From contig OZ035998.1 in assembly GCA_964035015.1 (NCBI GenBank), forward strand, positions 32,128,128-32,192,127: a stretch of DNA of 64,000 nucleotides, written 5' to 3'. Below are positions 58,193 through 64,000 of the stretch, piece after piece. A program made the position numbers and the translations under genes. Source of the DNA: Corallium rubrum (taxonomy: Eukaryota > Cnidaria > Anthozoa > Scleralcyonacea > Coralliidae). How positions within the stretch are numbered: the stretch's first letter is position 1; each line of letters begins with the position of its first letter. Below the pieces are notes generated by a model. It worked only from the letters and a program-made list of their open reading frames with translations. It was not told the origin of the DNA and searched no databases.

Positions 58193-59374
58193 CAGGGTTC
58201 GAGATTTGCGGTATCCTAGTATCCTGACGATACCAGATTTCAGTTTTGGATACCACATGTTATAACCTTGGTATCCTAGCTGGATACCAAGTAAATTGTT
58301 GATGAAATACCAAAATTATGGGTATTAGTTAAAGAATACAAAATATAAGAGTAAAGGTTTGTATATACCAAAAGAAACTGAGAACATTCGAGCATTTTCG
58401 AGCATGGGTTTATCATAATTTACGAATTTCGAAATGGTGAAAATTAAATGTAGGATTGCAGGTTGTATAGTATACACAGGCACGTGCCTGCAAATGGTGG
58501 GTGTGTCAGGCTATAATTGTTAGCATCCGGAAATCCTTACATGGTCATCTCATTATTTACAAATTGTGCGGCCTCGTGTTTCACTGTTCGTGGCTTTTTT
58601 ACCTGGAGGTTTTATAGTTTTTCAAAATGTATTACAAGTAAATTAAATGATGTGGAAATTTGTTGTTCAGAATCCGACCGACAATCCTTCAGCTTCTGAG
58701 GAAGTTCAAGAGTTTACCGGGTCAATTACATCATCGATACTGCCTACGGATCAAGGCAATCAAGGAAATGATGCTATTAATATCGATCAAAGCGAAAGGT
58801 CAAATGCGAAACAAAAGCGCAAGTTTAACCCATTGTGGCAAAAAGCATTTCCATGGGTGAGGTTAGTCAACAAAAAAATGTTTTGCGATGTTTGCACGAA
58901 GAATAAGCATGCAGATAAATCAAGTGCGTTTGTTAAAGGATGTGATAATTTCCACATCAAATCACTTCGAAAGCACAACACGAGTAGCGGGCATGTTAAA
59001 TGTGCTGCAAATGTTAAAGCTCTTAGTGCTGAACAGGGCACAAATCCTGCTGAAAGAGCATTACGAGTACTGCACGAAAAGGAGTTCGAGAAAATGCGTG
59101 TGATGTTTCGAGTTTCACATTCTTTAGCAAAGAAGGGAAGACTGTATTCGGACTACGAGTGGGCCCTAGATCTTCATGAAACAACGCACAACATTAAACT
59201 TCGTGAGACTTACAGAAATGATCGGGCTGGGCGAAAGTTTACAACTTTTATAGCCGAGGCATATAGTGTATATACAGTGTCAAAGTTGGATACCACATGT
59301 TGACTTTGGGTACCAACTTAGAAATGCTGGTATCCATGATGGATACCTACAAAAAATTCTAATCTCGAACCCTG
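58193..59374 (+). mobile_element. 1182-bp hAT element with perfect 8-bp duplication
   Basis: Ends CAGGGTTCGAGATT/AATCTCGAACCCTG, with TCTATATG on both sides (58185-58192 and 59375-59382). GGTATCC/GGATACC words occur repeatedly in both subterminal zones (58215-58300 and 59283-59348), a likely transposase-binding set. It encodes a zinc-finger exon but no catalytic hAT domain. Confidence 0.93.
58671..59303 (+). CDS. TTF/ZNF862-like zinc-finger protein fragment encoded by hAT element
   Basis: The reading frame is open from 58647; a likely acceptor TTGTTGTTCAG ends at 58670, so the exon proper starts AATCCGACC. About 210 residues: an acidic/Ser-rich lead, a basic NAKQKRKFNPLWQKAF stretch, and a zinc finger. 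The finger comprises MFCDVCTKNKHADKSS (C-x2-C), GCDNFHIKSLRKH and SSGHVKC (His pair). The next part, RVSHSLAKKGRLYSDYEW and YRNDRAGRKFTTFIAE, is the region that follows the finger in ZNF862-like and hAT proteins. The frame stops at TGA 59301-59303, inside the subterminal repeats, before any DDE/hAT dimerisation domain. A DNA-binding-only product could compete with full transposase; that is inference. Confidence 0.7.
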   Translation, partial: NPTDNPSASEEVQEFTGSITSSILPTDQGNQGNDAINIDQSERSNAKQKRKFNPLWQKAFPWVRLVNKKMFCDVCTKNKHADKSSAFVKGCDNFHIKSLRKHNTSSGHVKCAANVKALSAEQGTNPAERALRVLHEKEFEKMRVMFRVSHSLAKKGRLYSDYEWALDLHETTHNIKLRETYRNDRAGRKFTTFIAEAYSVYTVSKLDTTC

Positions 59375-60915
59375 TCTATATGTTTCTATTATATATAATA
59401 TACAATATATTCACACATCTCAAGCGAGTATTCACATGTGTGCCGACTGCCGAAATACTCCAAACAATAGTGTTCGCTTCTGGGTACAGATAAATTACGT
59501 TGGGTCTTAATAATATTATAAAGTAAATAGTACTGCGGATAACACAAAGTCTTTAAAATGCAAGCAAAGATGTGACGTGCGTCCAAAGTTGGGACGGACG
59601 ATGCCTAGGCAAATGATTTTTGTACATCATACATAATTTCCGTGCCGTTCTTCTGCTCTCGTTTTCTCAGTGAAACCTGTCCAAAATTGCTCTGGTGCAT
59701 GCAAATCATTTTTCGGCTGATCCATACCACAATAGCGGCCTTTCGAAGGCTGGGTTTGGGGCATAGTCCATAATCATAGCGGTGAAACATAATCTTATAT
59801 ATTTTATTGGCCATTCCCTAAAATATACTATTCCACCTGATTGCTGTGATATACGAAACGTCGATCAGTACGACATAGTTCGAGTCGTCTAGCGTTACAA
59901 TATTTCCGCTCTGGTTCTTGGTCCTATTATTATGACTAATTTGCTCAGCTGAGTTACTGTTTATATATCCCACATTTCAGCGACTCATGCAATTTCAGCT
60001 AGTTTGATCAATCACGACATAATTTGCGCAGGCGACAAAACTGTGTTGGTCATGCATTCGCGTGCCAGACCTTTGTTAACCAAATACTTAATATTACTGA
60101 CTGATAATATGTAAAGAAACTCGCGCTAGAGATTAAGTTGAACATATATGCATGTATCGAATGCGGACAACTGTACAGTAAATAGTGTATACATTCAAGA
60201 CCAACATTAACATTACTATAAAGACATCTTATTTATAGTGAAAACCAATTCTCTGTAACATGACTGCTAAACTGATATCTAAGTGATTATTGTTATAGTA
60301 ATATAGTATAACATACTAACTTTAGCAAATCCCATGACCAGACCGACAATAAAATTGCACAAAGATTGCACGCAAAACAACGTAATTCTTAGACCAACAT
60401 TCTACCCTTTATAATGGTCTGTTCACGACGTTGCTGCGATCACTTCAACATTTTTACGGCGACGACGTTTATTCAAACGCTGATCAAAAAGTAAACAAAA
60501 CGTTTTTGCTTGACCTAACTTCACTCTTACTAGTAGTGTTTATACTCGCGCTTCAATGGAAAAATGAATATCCAGAGGTCATCAAAACATCGGTAATATA
60601 GAATTTCACTGTAACGCTAAAATAAAGTGGTTTTATTCAGAATCATAGCCATCCCAATTTGCTCAAAAACGGCTAATAATACCTGTTATTTGTTTAGTCA
60701 ACTTGAGATGTGTCCACACGCCTACGTCATTAGCCGGTCTGACCGCGCGATGGAATTTCGCACTCTTCGAGTCGTTTCAGGTGAACTTCGAAGAGTCGTA
60801 GTTCGAAAAATATGCGACAAAATGATGCCAAATTTCGTGAGATTACCTTTCACAGGTATATCTTTCACTTAATACAAAAAAATCGTATACCATTTTTTCA
60901 TGTCATAGGCACTTT
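59375..60915 (+). other. Intronic/intergenic, nothing recognised
   Basis: No supported gene, RNA or complete repeat. Open frames at 59605-59814 (minus) and 60627-60869 (plus) lack recognisable domains. Confidence 0.45.
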
Positions 60916-61393
60916 AAAATCTGAAGACACTGTTTTTTCAAGGGTGGATATAAACAGTATTTTCACTTAGTTTATCTATTTTTTTCTCTTATTTAACACT
61001 TCTGAAGTCACGACCCTCATTACTTTTGGAATTAGCAGCATTTAGGGATTGCTACTTCTTTTTTTCTTTTCTTTTTTTTTTTTTTTTGGGGGGGGGGGGG
61101 GGCACTTTTGGGGGATTGTTACTTTAGGGGTGCTAAAATCATCTTTTACACCAGTACATGCTCTACCTCCTATATAAAAGATGCAAATTACTATCAACAA
61201 TTGTTGCTAAAACAGGATTTATTTGTGTGTATTACTACTTTCAGGGGATTGCTACTTTCAGGGGGTCACTATTATTGGGATTTACATGTACTAAGAACCG
61301 TCCAATTTTACTGTTACTTTTGGGGGGCACTACTTTTGGCGAGTCATTACTTTTGGAACTGTAAGATATTTTGCTCTGATTGGCCCATTTTTT
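60916..61393 (+). repeat. Direct repeat, copy 1 (~475 bp)
   Basis: AAATCTGAAGACACTGTTTT to GCTCTGATTGGCCCATTTTT, repeated at 62714-63180 with few changes. The inner part 61020-61370 is made of GGGATTGCTACTTTCAGGGG-like and TTACTTTTGGAATTAGCAG words around a T-tract plus G-tract (61068-61102). Confidence 0.92.
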
Positions 61394-62270
61394 TCATCTC
61401 ATTAATTGTTATTTCATCTCGTTATTGTTATTTTTATCTGATTGGCTAATTTTTGGTCACATGTATGATTATCTTTCTTATATAAGCTCATTGTTTGTTT
61501 ACACTATTTACGTTTCTCTCTGATGAAGGGTCTTCACTCAAAATGTTCTAAACTCCATTCAATAATTTCAGCCGTACTCAAGCCTTACCATATTTCGATT
61601 TGTATTTCAAGTTTTCAACACTGCCTAGTCTGCCTACGCAGCACACTACTTTATTTCACTGTTTAAATTAAAACAAACCTAAGTGGTGTGGTTTGTCACT
61701 ACACTTGATGTATTAATGTAGAATAATTTAGAAATTGGCATCATGAATTGATAGTTTACCTTCAGTTTCAAGAACCTTCATCAGTTCATGTCAAGTGCCA
61801 CAACCAGCTGTGTAAGTCTCTTTCCAACAATTTTAACGTGCATTTGATCTGCATTTTATGCAGGGTTCTCAGAAATTAATATAGTATTCTCATTGCGATT
61901 TCCAATGAAATTGAGAAACAAATTCATGAAGCACTACACATTCTGCAAAGCAAGGAAAATTATATTCCAAACAACTGTCGATGATCTCGTGTCCAACTCC
62001 CAAACTACGAACTTAAACGCATGCTCTTTAGAAAGAACACCAAAGAATCTTGGTGTTCCGGTTTTGGATTCATTCCCCCGAGCCTTTTCAGCGCGCCAGC
62101 ACGGGAGGCCTTCTGGGGACGACTCACGAGAATGAGGTCAGCCACGAGGCAATGCGATTATTCAGATTATTTAAATGAAGATACAACTTACAACTACAAG
62201 TGTTGAATTGTATGATTATTATACTATAATAGTATAACAATGTAATTCAGAATCATCCTCAGAGACGTGA
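61394..62270 (+). other. Intergenic/intronic, nothing recognised
   Basis: 61430-61600 carries CTGATGAAGGGTCTTCACTC, a common retroelement 3'-tail word. 61615-61655 is an inverted relative of 10320-10365. The frame 61893-62135 has no recognised domain. Confidence 0.4.
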
Positions 62271-62367
62271 GAAAAATTTTCATGATGTCTTACACTGCTA
62301 AAGTCCACCGACTCAAGTCAGCCGGATCGGTTGACTTTAGCAATGTAAGACATCATGAAAAATTTTC
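62271..62367. mobile_element. 97-bp palindromic MITE
   Basis: GAAAAATTTTCATGATGTC and TTACACTGCTAAAGTC pair with GACTTTAGCAATGTAAG and ACATCATGAAAAATTTTC, leaving a ~25-base loop. Confidence 0.85.
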
Positions 62368-62484
62368 TTATAACAATGTAACATGTCTAAGTTTACTAGT
62401 TTAGCCATAAGCCATGTGATTTAAAAATTACTGTAGTCTGTATGACCTTTTTTGTGTACCAGTCTACCGTGACTACCACTACTA

Positions 62485-62712
62485 TTTTTAATAGTGACTG
62501 AATTGTTGGGCGGCAACAAGGGAGGCAATCCCCAAGAAATTTAGTAAAAAGTTTACAAAAGTACCCCCTTCCTTTGAATGGACAAACTACCATGGACATG
62601 TTGTATTTAATTCATGACATATTTAATCAATTATACGATTAATCAATATTAATCGGTTGTTTACAAGGATTAATCAATTACGAAAATGAACTGATGGGAG
62701 CAGCTCTAATTT
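62485..62712 (+). repeat. Direct partial copy of the MITE at 57129-57680
   Basis: AATAGTGACTGAATTGTTGGGC through GGGAGCAGCTCTAATTT matches 57460-57683, including the right end. It directly precedes copy 2 of the direct repeat. Confidence 0.9.
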
Positions 62713-62713
62713 A

Positions 62714-63180
62714 AAATCTGAAGACACTGTTTTTTCAAAGGTGGATATAAACAGTATTTTCACTTAGTTTATCTATTTTTTTCTCTTATTTAACACTTCT
62801 GAAGTCACGACCCTCATTACTTTTGGAATTAGCAGCATTTAGGGATTGCTACTTCTTTTTTCTTTTTTTTTTTTTGGGGGGGAGGGGGGGCACTTTTGGG
62901 GGATTGTTACTTTAGGGGTGCTAAAATCATCTTTTACACCAGTACATGCTCTACCTCCTATATAAAAGGTGCAAATTACTATCAACAATTGTTGCTAAAA
63001 CAGGATTATTTGTGTGTATTACTACTTTCAGGGGATTGCTACTTTCAGGGGGTCACTATTATTGGGATTTACATGTACTAAGAACCGTCCAATTTTACTG
63101 TTACTTTTGGGGGGCACTACTTTTGGCGAGTCATTACTTTTGGAACTGTAAGATATTTTGCTCTGATTGGCCCATTTTTT
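62714..63180 (+). repeat. Direct repeat, copy 2
   Basis: Second copy of 60916-61393; its T/G tracts differ in length (62862-62891). Confidence 0.92.
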
Positions 63181-64000
63181 ATTTTTGTCTGTTTTCACAA
63201 AAAAATAATTTGCTGCATATTTCATCAAATTGCTAATCAATTTTGGTCTTTGATTAGCAAATTGCTACACATTTGAAAAAAATCTATCTTGTGCCTTGAA
63301 CGTAGGCCCTCGCACCAAAACATGAAGTGGGTCTCAATGTAATGTAAAGCCTCACAACCTAAAGTCCCACAATGTAATTCTAAGGACTCACAAGTCACAA
63401 CACAGTGACGACTCACAACGTAATGTAAGGCCTCTTACTGCTTAAGCAGGGTGTTCGATAATCGCAAATTGCAAAACATTTTTTGAAAATTTATAAAAAC
63501 CGGGAAGCAGTTCTTCTAAAAATTGCGAAGCTCGTTTTTGAAAAAGTAATTAGTGTAACATCGCGTAACTTCCCAAAATATAGCGCAATGTCTCCGAACA
63601 TAAAGTAACTACTCAGCTCAGAACGTAGCGTGACTTCTTATGGTGTAATTAATTTAAATAGCAAAAACTGTTTAGAACGTAGCATAACTTTTATAACCTA
63701 AGATAATTTTTTGTGTCTGCGTGATAAGGCAGGCATTATGTCATCGTGCAGGGATCTATCTATCTAACAACTATCTAACTATGTGTGTCCACGACCAAAT
63801 TTCGATTTTCCACCGTCCTATCGGATCATGTGTATGATCCGCCAATCTTCGGCCAATGTTCGGCAACGGTCGTAGCTCCGACGCATGAGCCGCTCGCTTC
63901 CACTTGTATGTGTTTTAAGACTACTGTGTGTTATGTCGCGTGAAGAATTCCAGACTTCATTGTTTATGGCGTTTTATATCGAATGAGCGAAAGTATTAAT
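63181..64000 (+). other. Right end of window, degenerate repeats
   Basis: 63340-63440 repeats CTCACAACNTAATGTAAGGC words; 63540-63700 repeats AACGTAGCGTAACTTC-like words. A GC-richer block is at 63830-63900. No exon of RBM45 or another gene recognised. Confidence 0.45.

Overview
This is eukaryotic, AT-rich, intron-bearing animal DNA, mostly transposable elements with two host genes near the right end. A Penelope-like element with a GIY-YIG domain, a SWIM/YqaJ-type relic, Harbinger, hAT and Mutator-like elements, tRNA-derived SINEs and many foldback MITEs together suggest an invertebrate, most likely an anthozoan cnidarian. That placement is inference from content; the sequence shows no diagnostic species marker.

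Host genes. POLE4 (DNA polymerase epsilon subunit 4, histone fold) can be assembled completely on the minus strand from three exons (53102-52929, 50456-50372, 48695-48628), with matching splice phases and a 108-residue product. RBM45 starts divergently at 55383 on the plus strand; only its first coding exon (start of RRM1) lies in view, and the rest of the window to the right appears to be its repeat-filled first intron or beyond. A 422-bp tandem duplication in POLE4 copies the 3' part of exon 1 with its splice donor.

Left part (1-14 kb). A PIF/Harbinger element is cut by the window edge (transposase on plus, Myb/SANT-like partner on minus). A 3437-bp Mutator-like element follows, with about 650-bp inverted ends and a perfect 9-bp target duplication. 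A Penelope-like copy at 11.1-13.7 kb is split by a 1751-bp TA-flanked element whose interior contains a five-exon, in-frame spliced ORF of 64 codons.

Middle (14-43 kb). This is a nest of inverted and nested repeats: a Helitron-like relative, TTAA foldbacks, a six-copy 200-bp satellite, an inverted-dimer SINE with a 14-bp target duplication, Harbinger-like MITEs sitting side by side, a 33-bp minisatellite carried at two inverted loci, and a 4.2-kb palindrome made of two inverted copies of a dead SWIM/YqaJ-type gene. One palindrome arm was later hit by a 525-bp hAT MITE. At 36.9-40.9 kb is a second copy of the TA-flanked element, in the opposite orientation, with two Helitron-like insertions; subtracting them gives exactly 1751 bp again.

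Right part (43-64 kb). MITEs, simple repeats, POLE4 and RBM45, then a 1182-bp hAT element with perfect 8-bp target duplication that encodes only the N-terminal zinc-finger region of a transposase-like protein, and a direct duplication at 60.9 and 62.7 kb.

The most unusual items are the TA-flanked element with its spliced mini-gene, the stand-alone zinc-finger hAT element, and the Mutator-like element with an unassigned cysteine-rich ORF. Percent identities and family assignments were not computed; they rest on reading the sequence.
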